Source: Paenibacillus sp. LHD-38 (GTDB lineage Bacteria > Bacillota > Bacilli > Paenibacillales > Paenibacillaceae). Taken from it: 62,020 bases of DNA. Below are positions 34,437-43,575 of this stretch, piece by piece. A program made the translations under genes and the position numbers. Numbering within the stretch: position 1 is the stretch's first letter; every line of letters begins with the position of its first letter. Location: positions 1 to 62,020 of the forward strand of contig NZ_JAVIFU010000042.1 in the NCBI RefSeq assembly GCF_031157315.1, given 5' to 3'. The notes beneath the pieces were generated by a model. The model worked only from the letters and a program-made list of their open reading frames with translations, ran no database searches and was not told where the DNA came from.

Positions 34437-34925
34437 CTATATCCCCGCAAGGACCGAAGGCGTGGCAATCGAATGCCACAAGGCGACGCTAATGACCTTC
34501 GTCTCGCCCTCTTCCCTCGCGTCGAACGACAGGATCGGCTCATCCAGCTCCTCCAAATGCGAGACCTCGCCTCGTACGTACTGGCTAATGCGAACGATCG
34601 CCGTATCGATCCGTTGCAAGAGTCCACCCATGCGCAGATCGAATACATCCAGCCCGAATATTTTGTTCTCATGCATCCATTGCTTCTTATAAGCGTTCAT
34701 GAGCTGCTCGGCTCTCACCTTTATTTCCGGCAGCAACGTCTCCGCGTATTTCCCGAGCTGCTCTTTATTGCCGCTGAGGTACGCCTCACGAATCTCAATG
34801 CCGACAGACGCCTTCAGCGCAAGTAGACTGCAAAGCGTGGCCTGCGTCTCGAAGAGGGGGCTCCATTCTGGATTGCGTCCCGCCGCGGCACCCAGCAACG
34901 CTGCGCTTCTGCCATAATGCTCCTT
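34437..34925 (-). pseudogene. C-terminal part of the GH20 protein beyond an in-frame ochre codon
   Basis: Same reading frame as the GH20 gene before it: after LPEA and the TAA at 34926-34928 the sequence continues KEHYGRSAALLGAAAGRNPE for about 162 residues to the stop at 34437. It is helical, with FETQATLCSLLALKASVGIE and MGGLLQRIDTAIVRISQYV, matching the C-terminal helical region of Gram-positive GH20 enzymes. It has no evident ribosome site of its own, so it is made only by readthrough, if at all. Confidence 0.7.
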
Positions 34926-36332
34926 TTAGGCTTCCGGCAGCACATGCTTGTCGAACAGTCCGTATAACACGTCCTGATACAATAAATATTTGCTTGGATT
35001 AACCTGATTGCCCATGCTTCGGCCGGGCGAAGGATTATCGGGCACGAGGTTGGCGAGATCCAAGGAGATGAAATCTCCGTAGTCGCCGCCCGCGCATGTC
35101 GCGAAGCGCTCCCGCAGCACGGCTTCGTCTCCCGTTTTCTTATAGCAGAGCTCCGCCCACAGCTGCAAGGTCGGGAGGACAGCGTAGAAGGAGCATTCCA
35201 CCCCGTTGTCTCCCCATGCCGTGACGAGCGTCTCGCGTATCCCGCTTGCGACGCAGCTCTCATGCGCCATTATTCCGATATGGCGGCTGAACGCGTTGTT
35301 CGGGGCGAATCCCATCCACTTCCAGGCGCCGCCGGCGAATACGATGTTGTCGCTTAGCTGCTTGTGCTTCCTCATCATGCCGTCATATTTCGCTCGATCT
35401 TCCGTGTAATAATCCCAATAAACCAGCCTCAGATCCTCCGGTATCAGGGATGCGATATCCGCCCTGATCGGACTTTCGGGGTCGTAATATTCGCCTCCGC
35501 TCGCAAGCCTGAAGAACATGTCGCTCCACATCATCGGCTTGTAGCCGTACGAGCGGGCTATGTCCATGACTTTGGCGAAATGCTTCATCATCAGCGCGGA
35601 TCGGTCATGATATCCGTGCTTGACCAAATATTTGCCCAGCCCCATCATATGCGCCTCGTCCATCCCGATGTTGATGCTTCGGCTGCTCAGATTGCCCGCC
35701 ATCGTTCGGAACATCTCATTGATCAACTCGTACGTCTTCGGCTCGTCGATCAGCAATATATCGTTGCAATCAACCAGATCGGCATGCGCCGCCCACTTCA
35801 GCGCAGGGCCGAGATGCGCAAGCGTCTGTATGCAAGGAACCAGCTCGATGCCGAATAGCGCCGCGTAACGGTCCATACTCTTCCATTGCTCCGACGTATA
35901 GCGTCCTCTCATATAGCCGAAGTACGGATAAGCCTCCATCTCGTAAGTGTCTTCCGTATACAGCTGCACCGTCGTATAGCCCATAAGCGCCAGGCGCCGA
36001 ATGATATTTTTGAACGCGTCCATATGTAGGACGGCGTTGCGGGAGCAATCGATCATGACACCCAGACTGTCGTACCACGGCGTCTCTAGCACACTGAATG
36101 GCTTGCCTTTCCTGATACCCTCCACGGTCAGTCCGAGCGCTCGAACAAACTGGGAACCTCCGCCGCAACAGACGACAGCCGCTTGTCCGTCATACTGAAC
36201 GGCGATCCCGCCGCTGCCCTCTTTGAATTGCACGGGAATGCCCGCCTCCGACAACGATACGCGCAAGCAGCTTACCGCTTCAGATAACACCTGCCGTTGA
36301 TTCTCCGTCAAACCTGTTACATGAATCTTCAT
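34926..36332 (-). CDS. GH20 beta-N-acetylhexosaminidase, cytoplasmic, prematurely ended
   Basis: 469 residues from the ATG at 36332 (MKIHVTG), with GGGGAG nine bases upstream. A short N-terminal domain precedes the (beta/alpha)8 barrel: YDSLGVMIDCSRNAV, YTTVQLYTEDTYE, and the catalytic pair D225-E226 in SINIGMDEAHMMG. GH20 enzymes remove terminal beta-GlcNAc or GalNAc by substrate-assisted catalysis. There is no signal peptide. The gene ends at a TAA at 34926, but the same frame continues for 162 more family-like codons, so the original protein was about 630 residues. Whether the truncated enzyme works is unknown. It lies between foldase and sulfatase genes in one operon. Confidence 0.88.
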   Translation of the reverse strand: MKIHVTGLTENQRQVLSEAVSCLRVSLSEAGIPVQFKEGSGGIAVQYDGQAAVVCCGGGSQFVRALGLTVEGIRKGKPFSVLETPWYDSLGVMIDCSRNAVLHMDAFKNIIRRLALMGYTTVQLYTEDTYEMEAYPYFGYMRGRYTSEQWKSMDRYAALFGIELVPCIQTLAHLGPALKWAAHADLVDCNDILLIDEPKTYELINEMFRTMAGNLSSRSINIGMDEAHMMGLGKYLVKHGYHDRSALMMKHFAKVMDIARSYGYKPMMWSDMFFRLASGGEYYDPESPIRADIASLIPEDLRLVYWDYYTEDRAKYDGMMRKHKQLSDNIVFAGGAWKWMGFAPNNAFSRHIGIMAHESCVASGIRETLVTAWGDNGVECSFYAVLPTLQLWAELCYKKTGDEAVLRERFATCAGGDYGDFISLDLANLVPDNPSPGRSMGNQVNPSKYLLYQDVLYGLFDKHVLPEA

Positions 36333-36443
36333 ATCTCTATACTCCCCACTCGTAGTTAATCGTTCTGTCTCAAACAGCATGGCAATTAGAAATGAAGAGG
36401 CATCCCCCGATAGACCGAGAAATGCCATTCACTTAGTAGAAAC

Positions 36444-37487
36444 TTAACTCATCTTGTCTGCGCTTAACTTCGCCAGCGCCTCCGCATGGACGGTCACAGC
36501 CGCTTCGCGCGCGGCTTCGACCAGCCACTGTTCGTACTTGAGATCCAGCAGGCGATACAGGATTTCCTCCGTTACTTCGTCAAGCGGGTAATAGCCGCCC
36601 TCTTCCCGCTCCAGGCATTCCAAGACGGCATAGCCGTCCGGCAAAGCGACGACTTCGCTGATTCCGCCGACCGCAAGCCCTTCCGCCGCCTGCAGGATCT
36701 CCGCAAAGGTTTTGCGGTCGTTTCTTTCGGAGTCTGCGCCGAACCGCTGCTCCGTCAGCGCAAGCTTCCTCTCGTCGGCCGCCGCTTCGAGGGAGCCGGC
36801 CCGCTCGGCCGCAGCTCTGGCGGATTCCGCCGCCGCCCGCGCTTCCTCTTGCGAAGACTCCGAATAAGGAATGAACAGCTTGAGGATCGTTATGGCGTCC
36901 GGTTTCTTGAACATGGCGTCTTGGTTCGCTTCGTAATACGCTTCGATCTCGGACGGCTTAGGACTAAGTCCGCCAAGCGCAAGCTTCTCCTTCAGAGCTA
37001 TCGCCAAGTTGCTGAGCATATGGCGGTAATAGTCTTCTTCGCCGTATGCCACAGGTCCGTAGATGACTTCGCCAGCCAGCACCGCTTTCTTCCGGCGCTC
37101 GTTCTCCTTCTCCCATTGCGTCAGGAACTGTTCGTAAGAGACTGGCGTATCGATCCCTTGCCGGAGCGACTCCGCCTGCTGAACTTTGACGCGCGCAATA
37201 CGGTTCAGCGCTTTATCCTTCAGCGCGTCCAGCGGCGTCGTGCCGTCAAACTCCGCCTGCCAGAAGCCCTCCCCGTACTCTGCGCCATATCGGGATTGAA
37301 AGAATTGAATGACAGTCGTTCTCTCCTGCGCCATCGCCGCTTCGAACTCCGACGCCGATACATCCAGTCCATTGATGATTGCAACGGGAGCCTCAGGGTA
37401 TACTGGCACCGCGCAGCTGCCTCCGAAGACCCATCCAATGCCCGCCAGCAGACAGACCATTCCCGCTGCTATCGCGAGCTTCTTCAT
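36444..37487 (-). CDS. SurA/PrsA-like exported foldase (peptidyl-prolyl isomerase-like)
   Basis: 347 residues from the ATG at 37487; AAGGAAGG is nine bases upstream, whereas the GTG at 37496 would have no spacing. Residues 1-25 form a signal peptide or membrane anchor (a cysteine follows at about 25, but the lipobox is poor). PVAIINGLDVSASEFEAAMA starts a SurA_N-type chaperone domain; the C-terminal region contains a parvulin-like segment (GISEVVALPDGYAVLECLER). An alanine/arginine-rich helix lies near 220-245. It probably helps fold exported proteins of this locus such as the beta-helix protein encoded 15 bases upstream. A dedicated foldase in a glycan-use operon is unusual. Confidence 0.75.
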   Translation of the reverse strand: MKKLAIAAGMVCLLAGIGWVFGGSCAVPVYPEAPVAIINGLDVSASEFEAAMAQERTTVIQFFQSRYGAEYGEGFWQAEFDGTTPLDALKDKALNRIARVKVQQAESLRQGIDTPVSYEQFLTQWEKENERRKKAVLAGEVIYGPVAYGEEDYYRHMLSNLAIALKEKLALGGLSPKPSEIEAYYEANQDAMFKKPDAITILKLFIPYSESSQEEARAAAESARAAAERAGSLEAAADERKLALTEQRFGADSERNDRKTFAEILQAAEGLAVGGISEVVALPDGYAVLECLEREEGGYYPLDEVTEEILYRLLDLKYEQWLVEAAREAAVTVHAEALAKLSADKMS

Positions 37488-37502
37488 TCCGCTCACCCTT
37501 CC

Positions 37503-39500
37503 TTAGGGCGTACCCATAACCTGTGCTTCCACGAGATGATTCCAGGCATTCACGGAGCTGCCGTTCGACCAGACCCTTACGTAGCGCGCCTGGGCGGGGG
37601 CGAAGCTAATCGACTTGCCCGAAGCCGTCTCCGCATACTCCGCATCCGTTCCCGCTCCGAATACGGCGCTGTTATTTGCGTCGTTATTGAACACGGTCAT
37701 CACGCCGCTTGCGAAGTCGGAGACGTTCGACAACTGGACGATGACATCCTTGTACGTTCTGCCGCCGTCATAATAACGCCACAGCTTGACCGCGCTCACG
37801 TTGTAGACGGCTCCCAAGTCGATCTGCGTCCATTGTAGCCCTTGGTCCAAGCCGGCGTAGCTGCTTGCGGGGCTTGTTACTCCGTCCGTCACGCGTTCCG
37901 GATTGTTGATAAAGCTGCTCGAAGTCGCCGTCTTGCCGGCCGCAACGTTCGTCAGCGCAACCGCTCCCGCCGGATGCTCGTGCACGCCCCGATCCGGGCT
38001 GCCCGCATACAGCGTATTGCCCCAGAAGTCGCGTCCGCCGTTGCCGGCAATCGCTACGCCGCTGTTGATGGAAGGCGAACCGCTCTGCAGCTGATAGCCC
38101 GCCAGCGTATTGCGTCCGATTCCCCCTGATCCGGGACTGGCAAACATCGGATCCGTCGTCAGCTTCAGCGGATCGTTAGGCGTCGAAGAGAAATTGCCGA
38201 AGAACGTATTGTTGCTGTAGGTGTAGGAAGCTCCCCAGCTATTCGTGGTTGTATTGCCCATGTAGTAGAAAATATTGTTTTTGAACGAAGCCGTTCCGCT
38301 GTTCGTATTGAACATCCTCGCCGTTATGCCGCTTTTTACGTAAAACACATTATTATATAAGCTCGCGTTAATCGGATTGGTCGCCGTAATCAGATAGTTG
38401 CGGTCGTTCTGGCTAATGTTGTAACGGAAGACCGCGTCGCGCGAATATTCCGTGCCGTAGCTGATGAAGAGCATGGCGCCGCCTTCGTTGTCATGGCTGT
38501 AATTGTATTGGAATAACGTCCGGTTCGTTCTCGCATCGGCGTCCCATGCCATACCGTCCTTCGTCGTCTTCCCGTTATACGCCTCGTTGAATTGGAATAC
38601 GGCGTCATCCGCGGAGTAGGCCCACATACCAGCATTGTAGCTGACGTTGTAATTACGGGAGCCAAAGCCATCGATCGTGTTGTATTCGATGAGCGGCGAT
38701 TGGAGCCCCTGCGCCACGATGCCGTCTCCGCCGATATTGGACATGAAGTTGTTCCGAATCACCACGTTCGTGCTGCCCGTCCATGGGCCCTGTCCGCCCG
38801 TCTCTCCGGCACGGTTCGACCAGGAAGTCCACGTCAGCGTAATGGCTTCGCGGTCCAAATCGCGAATCGTGTTGTTCTCGATCAGAATGTCGTTGAACTT
38901 TGTTACCGTCGTTCCGCCCTCGATATGGAAGAACATGCCGCCGGTATCCTTGGCCGTATTGTTGTTCGTGTGCGGAATGTTCGGCCATACGTCGTGAATG
39001 ACGAGATTGCGGAAATACAGGTGATCCACCGTACCGTAATCATTGGCGTGGATAAAGATGCCGCGCCGCGTGAACGAATCGCTGTAATTGGCGGAAATAT
39101 CGAGATTGTTGATCTCCCAATACTCCTGATTGGACAGCTTGAGCGTCTGATTGGATGTCTGGCTGCCGACAAACGCAGGTTTGCTGCCGGTTCCGTACAT
39201 ATCGATGACGATCGGATTGCCGCTTGCTCCGGAGCCCTTCGGCCATAGCTCTCCGTTCCACACGCCTCCGGCCTTGAACAAAATCCTGTCGCCCGGGCCG
39301 AATACCGTCTCGTTCACATTCGCGAGCGTCTTCCATGCCGAGACTCCGGACAATCCGTTGTTGCCGTCGTTCCCGCTCACGGAATCGACATAATACGTCG
39401 TGTTCTGGGCATGAACTTTGGCAACGCTTACAGGTAATACAGTCATAACCAGGATGCATGCGAGCATGGCGTATAGTCCTCGTTTTACATGTATAAACAT
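37503..39500 (-). CDS. Secreted right-handed beta-helix protein with C-terminal discoidin (F5/8C) domain
   Basis: 665 residues from the ATG at 39500 (MFIHVKRG); upstream in-frame starts also exist. A signal peptide ends at AKVHAQ. YYVDSVSGNDGNNGLSGVSA opens a pectate-lyase-type parallel beta-helix, common in polysaccharide lyases and glycosidases; repeated strands (VIRNNFMSNIGGDGI; FQYNYSHDNEGGAMLFIS) run to about 500. Residues 530-665 form an F5/8 type C carbohydrate-binding domain (RVTDGVTSPASSYAGLDQ; WTQIDLGAVYNVSAVKLW). It may cut or bind the polymer outside the cell to feed the adjacent importer. Catalytic residues cannot be assigned. It is the first gene of the operon and is divergent from the two-component pair. 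Confidence 0.83.
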   Translation of the reverse strand: MFIHVKRGLYAMLACILVMTVLPVSVAKVHAQNTTYYVDSVSGNDGNNGLSGVSAWKTLANVNETVFGPGDRILFKAGGVWNGELWPKGSGASGNPIVIDMYGTGSKPAFVGSQTSNQTLKLSNQEYWEINNLDISANYSDSFTRRGIFIHANDYGTVDHLYFRNLVIHDVWPNIPHTNNNTAKDTGGMFFHIEGGTTVTKFNDILIENNTIRDLDREAITLTWTSWSNRAGETGGQGPWTGSTNVVIRNNFMSNIGGDGIVAQGLQSPLIEYNTIDGFGSRNYNVSYNAGMWAYSADDAVFQFNEAYNGKTTKDGMAWDADARTNRTLFQYNYSHDNEGGAMLFISYGTEYSRDAVFRYNISQNDRNYLITATNPINASLYNNVFYVKSGITARMFNTNSGTASFKNNIFYYMGNTTTNSWGASYTYSNNTFFGNFSSTPNDPLKLTTDPMFASPGSGGIGRNTLAGYQLQSGSPSINSGVAIAGNGGRDFWGNTLYAGSPDRGVHEHPAGAVALTNVAAGKTATSSSFINNPERVTDGVTSPASSYAGLDQGLQWTQIDLGAVYNVSAVKLWRYYDGGRTYKDVIVQLSNVSDFASGVMTVFNNDANNSAVFGAGTDAEYAETASGKSISFAPAQARYVRVWSNGSSVNAWNHLVEAQVMGTP

Positions 39501-39600
39501 CTTTCCTACAACCCCTTCCATCATGTATTCAGCCATATTATAATGAACACTTAGAATGACTTAGTATAGATAAAAGCGTTATATTCACTGTTAATTATTA

Positions 39601-39618
39601 TGAAAGTGCTTACTTTCA
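39601..39618. promoter_or_regulatory. Inverted repeat between beta-helix operon and two-component genes
   Basis: TGAAAGT-GCTT-ACTTTCA, perfect seven-base arms, in the divergent promoter region. It is shared in form with 32888-32901 before the ABC operon. Candidate binding site of the YesN-like regulator or CcpA. Confidence 0.55.
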
Positions 39619-39711
39619 ATCGAATTCTTGGTTTTGTACATATTTATCTTATTTTTTTCTATACGAATCCGCGAGGATGCTCGATACGATTGCTGTAAAG
39701 GGGGCGTTGCT

Positions 39712-41139
39712 GTGTACAAAGCAATTATCGTCGATGATGAACGATGGATTGTGGAAGGGATAAAAGCAGGCGTGCGCTGGGAGAAATACGGCTTTCAAGT
39801 TGCGGGGGAGGCGATGAACGGACAGGAAGGGCTAGCGCTGATCGAGAAGTTGCGGCCGGACTTCGTGCTGACCGATATTAAGATGCCGCTCGTTAACGGC
39901 CTTGAGTTGATCAAGCGGGGCAAGGAAACTTCCCCGCACACGATCTTCGCCGTGCTGAGCGGGCATGCAGAATTCGCTTACGCCCAGAAGGCGTTGAACT
40001 ACGGGACCTTCGGCTATTGCCTGAAGCCGTTCGAGATCGAGGAAATCGAGAGCATGCTGGGCAAGCTCTCGCAATGGCTGAAACACCGGGCCCAACAGGA
40101 GCCGGAGCGTGACGCCCAAGAGCTGTACGAGGTATTGTGTTCCGGAAACGAGCAGTTGCTGGCGGAGAAGCTGTCGTCTGCCGGCATGCCGCTAAGCGCA
40201 AGCATGCCCGTCACGCCGATCGTCGTACAGGGCTATGTGCCCGCGCCGTACTGGGAAGACATTCATCATATCCGCTTCCGCATGAACAAGAGGCGGGTCG
40301 GCCTCCTCGTCTACAGCCATCTGGTCGAAAGCTTCCTGAGCCCGCTCGACTTGTCCGGCAACGCCATAGATTACAGCATCGGCATTGGCCCTTCTTCCGC
40401 CACTCCTGCCGAGCTGGAATCATCGCTGGAGGCGGCATCCGTGGCGGCATACGGCTCCTTCTCAACGGGAAAGGGCGGCGTCTATCGGCAGGTCACACCT
40501 TCGGAATCGACGATTGACGATCTGCTGTCGGAGCTGGTCGGCGCGCTCGCACTGAAGGACCGCATGCAGTTCGTGTCGGTCATGGAGTCCTGCAGGCCGT
40601 TGTTCCAGCGTTATGTATTAACGATCAAGGACGCTTATCTGATCTTCAATACGGTTATGTATCTATTCACGAGGGAAGGCGTAAAGGAGCATGCCCGGTT
40701 TTTGGAAGGCTATGACCAGCTATATTATGACTACGGCCATTCCGACGCGATGATAGACTATTTGGTCAAGCATACGCTGAGTCATCTATCCGACGAGTTG
40801 TCCTCCCGGCTCGCCGGCGTGACGCATAACCGCATCAAGGAAATCCTTACGTATATCCATCATCATTTTAATCAGGAAATATCGATCCAGAGCTTGTCCG
40901 AAAAGTTTTACCTAAGCCCCACATACTTATCTCAGCTGTTCAAGAAAGAAGTCGGGGAAAACTTCGTGGAATACTTGTCCCGTCAGCGAATCCAGTACGC
41001 CTGCAAGCTGCTGGCCGAGACGGATATGACGGTGAGCCAGATCGGCGAAAAATGCGGCTTCAACGATTACTTCTACTTCACTCGTATCTTTAAGCGACTG
41101 AACGGCATGACGCCAACGCAGTACAGGGAGGCGCGATGA
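39712..41139 (+). CDS. YesN-like response regulator with AraC-type DNA-binding domain
   Basis: The start is the GTG at 39712 with AAAGGGGG eight bases upstream; about 475 residues. Residues 1-120 form the receiver domain: acidic pocket D8/D9, phosphoacceptor D55 in FVLTDIKMPL, and K in YCLKPFEIEE. A middle region without clear homology follows. The last 100 residues carry two helix-turn-helix motifs (ISIQSLSEKFYLSPTYLSQL; VSQIGEKCGFNDYFYFTRIF). The kinase gene overlaps its stop by four bases. It likely switches on the divergent beta-helix operon and the ABC operon when the sugar is present outside. Confidence 0.95.
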   Translation: MYKAIIVDDERWIVEGIKAGVRWEKYGFQVAGEAMNGQEGLALIEKLRPDFVLTDIKMPLVNGLELIKRGKETSPHTIFAVLSGHAEFAYAQKALNYGTFGYCLKPFEIEEIESMLGKLSQWLKHRAQQEPERDAQELYEVLCSGNEQLLAEKLSSAGMPLSASMPVTPIVVQGYVPAPYWEDIHHIRFRMNKRRVGLLVYSHLVESFLSPLDLSGNAIDYSIGIGPSSATPAELESSLEAASVAAYGSFSTGKGGVYRQVTPSESTIDDLLSELVGALALKDRMQFVSVMESCRPLFQRYVLTIKDAYLIFNTVMYLFTREGVKEHARFLEGYDQLYYDYGHSDAMIDYLVKHTLSHLSDELSSRLAGVTHNRIKEILTYIHHHFNQEISIQSLSEKFYLSPTYLSQLFKKEVGENFVEYLSRQRIQYACKLLAETDMTVSQIGEKCGFNDYFYFTRIFKRLNGMTPTQYREAR

Positions 41140-42908
41140 AAGCATTCAGCAAGCTTTCCATTCGGACGCAGGTGCTCGCGATCGGCGCCGTGCTCCTTGC
41201 CGTTATCCCGCTGGTCAGCATTATGGCGTTCCGACAATCCAGCGAGGTAATTGTGAATCAGAACACGCAATACAATATGGAGCTCGTGTCCAATCTGAAG
41301 CAGCGTGTATCTGACAACTACGTCAAAATTTCGGGCGTTATGATCAACCTGGGCTATGATACGACGGTTCAGGACTTTCTGGCGGAGAACGATAATTTAC
41401 AAACGTACGAGCTGTCGAAAAAAGTGCAAAGCTTAATGGGGGTCATCAAAAGCACCAACCCCGATATCGAAGATATCATTATTGTGAACGCTTCCGGCAA
41501 GCACACCTCCCTGAACGGCAAAATCAGAATGGCGCAGAGGATGATGGACAAGCTCGACGAACGGGAAGGCAAAGTCCAAGTCCAATACGGCGGTTTTGTA
41601 AATGATGATCCCTTGCTTGTCAATGATACGTTTCTCTTCGGTATGAACCTGTTCGCATCGCGCGACACGTACCGGTACGGAGAAAAAATCGGCTTTATCG
41701 CGGTCGTTTTGGACGCCAAATCCATTCAATCGGAGATCGAAAAGTTTCCCAGATTATCAGGCACGAGCTTCTATCTCAGAACGAACGGAATGCTGGTGTA
41801 CGCGAACGCAAGCGGACTGGATCTAAATCTGGACGAGGGACGTCTGGCCCTGTACTCCCACTACGGCGAAAGCGCCGTAATCGAAAAGGTCGGCGGGAAA
41901 TCATATGCGATTCAATCCTTCGACTTGCCTGAGATCAACGGCAACATCGTATCGGCGGTGCCTATCGGCAATCTCATCAAGGAGCTGGAAGGACTGAAGC
42001 GAACCAGCTATGTGATGCTGTTCGTTACGCTCCTTCTCGTTACGATACCGTATTCCGTCCTCATTATGAATATATTGAAGCCGCTCGGGAAGCTGATTGC
42101 GTTCATGAAGCGGCTGAAGAGCGGCAATCTAGAGGTGCTGCATTCGAAGGTCGAACTGGAGGGCTACGCCGAGATCGAGGTCATCTCGACCCAATTCAAC
42201 ACGATGCTGAACCGGATCAACGATCTTACGCAGCAGTTGCTGGAGACGACAGGCGAGCTCTATCAAGCCGATATCGAACGGCAGCGTGCGGAGATGTCGT
42301 TCCTCCAGAGTCAAATCAATCCGCATTTTCTCAGCAATACGCTGGATGCGATCAAAGGCATTGCCATTGTGAAGGGAAATCAAGAAATTTACGAAATGAC
42401 CGCCGCCTTAAGTCGGATGCTGCGCTACAGCATTAAGGGGGCGAACGAAGTAAGGCTGGAGGAAGAACTGATGATCGTCGGCTCCTATATTACGATTCAT
42501 CAAGGAAGATTCCCGGGAAGAATCCAGTTCGAGCAGTATACCTCGGAGGAGCTGAATGGCGTCCTTATACCGAAGATGATCGTTCAGCCCCTTGTCGAGA
42601 ATGCGCTGACCCACGGCCTCGAGCCGCATCCGAGCGGCGGCAAGGTCGTCATTCAAGCAGAGCTCCGGGAAGATCGGCATATGGAAATTATCGTGACGGA
42701 CAACGGCGTCGGCATGGAGCCGGAACGATTGGCACAGCTCAGGAGCACCCTTCTCTCCAGAGACCGCGCAGCCTATCAACATATCGGCATGAAAAACGTG
42801 AACGACCGGATTCGCCTCCATTACGAGGAAGGCTACGGCATCGAAATCAACAGCAGGCTCGGAAGCGGCACCGTCGTACGGATACGCCTGCCGCTCTCGC
42901 CGGCTTGA
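41136..42908 (+). CDS. YesM-like sensor histidine kinase
   Basis: 590 residues, overlapping the regulator stop as ATGA, so translationally coupled. A membrane helix at about 15-35, an extracellular sensor domain (dCache-like) to about 285, a second helix (VMLFVTLLLVTIPYSVLIMN), a HAMP domain, then the His_kinase domain with QINPHFLSNTLDAIKGI (phosphoacceptor His in INPHF) and an HATPase domain (VQPLVENALTHGLE; VTDNGVGM). It senses an extracellular ligand, possibly sugar-loaded binding protein, and phosphorylates the adjacent regulator. Confidence 0.95.
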   Translation: MKAFSKLSIRTQVLAIGAVLLAVIPLVSIMAFRQSSEVIVNQNTQYNMELVSNLKQRVSDNYVKISGVMINLGYDTTVQDFLAENDNLQTYELSKKVQSLMGVIKSTNPDIEDIIIVNASGKHTSLNGKIRMAQRMMDKLDEREGKVQVQYGGFVNDDPLLVNDTFLFGMNLFASRDTYRYGEKIGFIAVVLDAKSIQSEIEKFPRLSGTSFYLRTNGMLVYANASGLDLNLDEGRLALYSHYGESAVIEKVGGKSYAIQSFDLPEINGNIVSAVPIGNLIKELEGLKRTSYVMLFVTLLLVTIPYSVLIMNILKPLGKLIAFMKRLKSGNLEVLHSKVELEGYAEIEVISTQFNTMLNRINDLTQQLLETTGELYQADIERQRAEMSFLQSQINPHFLSNTLDAIKGIAIVKGNQEIYEMTAALSRMLRYSIKGANEVRLEEELMIVGSYITIHQGRFPGRIQFEQYTSEELNGVLIPKMIVQPLVENALTHGLEPHPSGGKVVIQAELREDRHMEIIVTDNGVGMEPERLAQLRSTLLSRDRAAYQHIGMKNVNDRIRLHYEEGYGIEINSRLGSGTVVRIRLPLSPA

Positions 42909-42955
42909 GTCTCGTGTCCGGTGCGGTGCGGGGCTAGCACGATTACCAAGAAATA

Positions 42956-42990
42956 AGGGACATCCCGTCGATCATCGACAGGATGTCCCT
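42956..42990. terminator. Bidirectional terminator between kinase and CBM genes
   Basis: Stem AGGGACATCC/GGATGTCCCT with an inner CGTCGAT-type pairing; T-rich tracts follow on both strands. It can serve the plus-strand kinase gene and the convergent minus-strand CBM gene. Confidence 0.8.
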
Positions 42991-42996
42991 CTTTCG

Positions 42997-43575
42997 TTAT
43001 CTCGTAATGATGATGTCGTCGACGTAGGCGCTAGTTGCCCCTGACGGTTTGTACGCATAGATCGTTGCGCTTGTATTGGTGCTTCCTGTTGTAAAGGTAA
43101 CGCTCCCCTGGGTATAAGACGTACTCGATATGCTTACGAATTGCTCCGTTCCTCCAAAATTTTTGACTCCGATATGAACGGGTGGGCTCGAATTTCCGGT
43201 CTTTGCATATCCGGTCAGGGTATACGTTGTATTCGGGCTTAATGTGACGACTTGCTCAGCCGACACGGACCCCCCGGCCAATTGCAAAGCATATGAGCCC
43301 GTTCTTGCCTGAGCATTCACGACCGTAGCCGCATTCCAGCCATACCATGGGCTTAAGCTGCCGTTCTCGAATCCGCCGTTGCTCGCCGGACTTCTCAAAA
43401 TCGTGAAGTCATCCCCGTAAGCTATAGTCGTACCGGATGGCTTATACAAGTATATCGTTGCTGTAGTATTGGCAGCGCCGGTTGTGAATGTAACCGTGCC
43501 CTTCGTTTTTTTAGAAGTCTGTTTGGTATCTTTCACAATAGTCGATTTAAACAAGGATAGTATTTTATTAAACAT
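42997..43575 (-). CDS. Small protein of one and a half carbohydrate-binding repeats
   Basis: 192 residues. Residues about 65-192 form a complete CBM_4_9-like jelly roll (NGGFENGSLSPWYGWNA; QVVTLSPNTTYTLTGYAKTG; AYVDDIIIT). Residues 25-62 are only the last strands of a preceding identical-type module (GTVTFTTGAANTTATIYLYK). The first 24 residues (MFNKILSLFKSTIVKDTKQT) look unrelated and are no signal peptide. The gene is therefore probably the 3' end of a longer secreted glycan-binding enzyme fused to a new start by deletion. A GAGGTTC site precedes the ATG. Confidence 0.65.
   Translation of the reverse strand: MFNKILSLFKSTIVKDTKQTSKKTKGTVTFTTGAANTTATIYLYKPSGTTIAYGDDFTILRSPASNGGFENGSLSPWYGWNAATVVNAQARTGSYALQLAGGSVSAEQVVTLSPNTTYTLTGYAKTGNSSPPVHIGVKNFGGTEQFVSISSTSYTQGSVTFTTGSTNTSATIYAYKPSGATSAYVDDIIITR

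Noticed and set aside
36486..37838. 450-codon plus-strand frame opposite foldase and beta-helix genes
   Set aside because: It spans two real minus-strand genes, is Arg/Leu-rich, and has no known motif or start signal.
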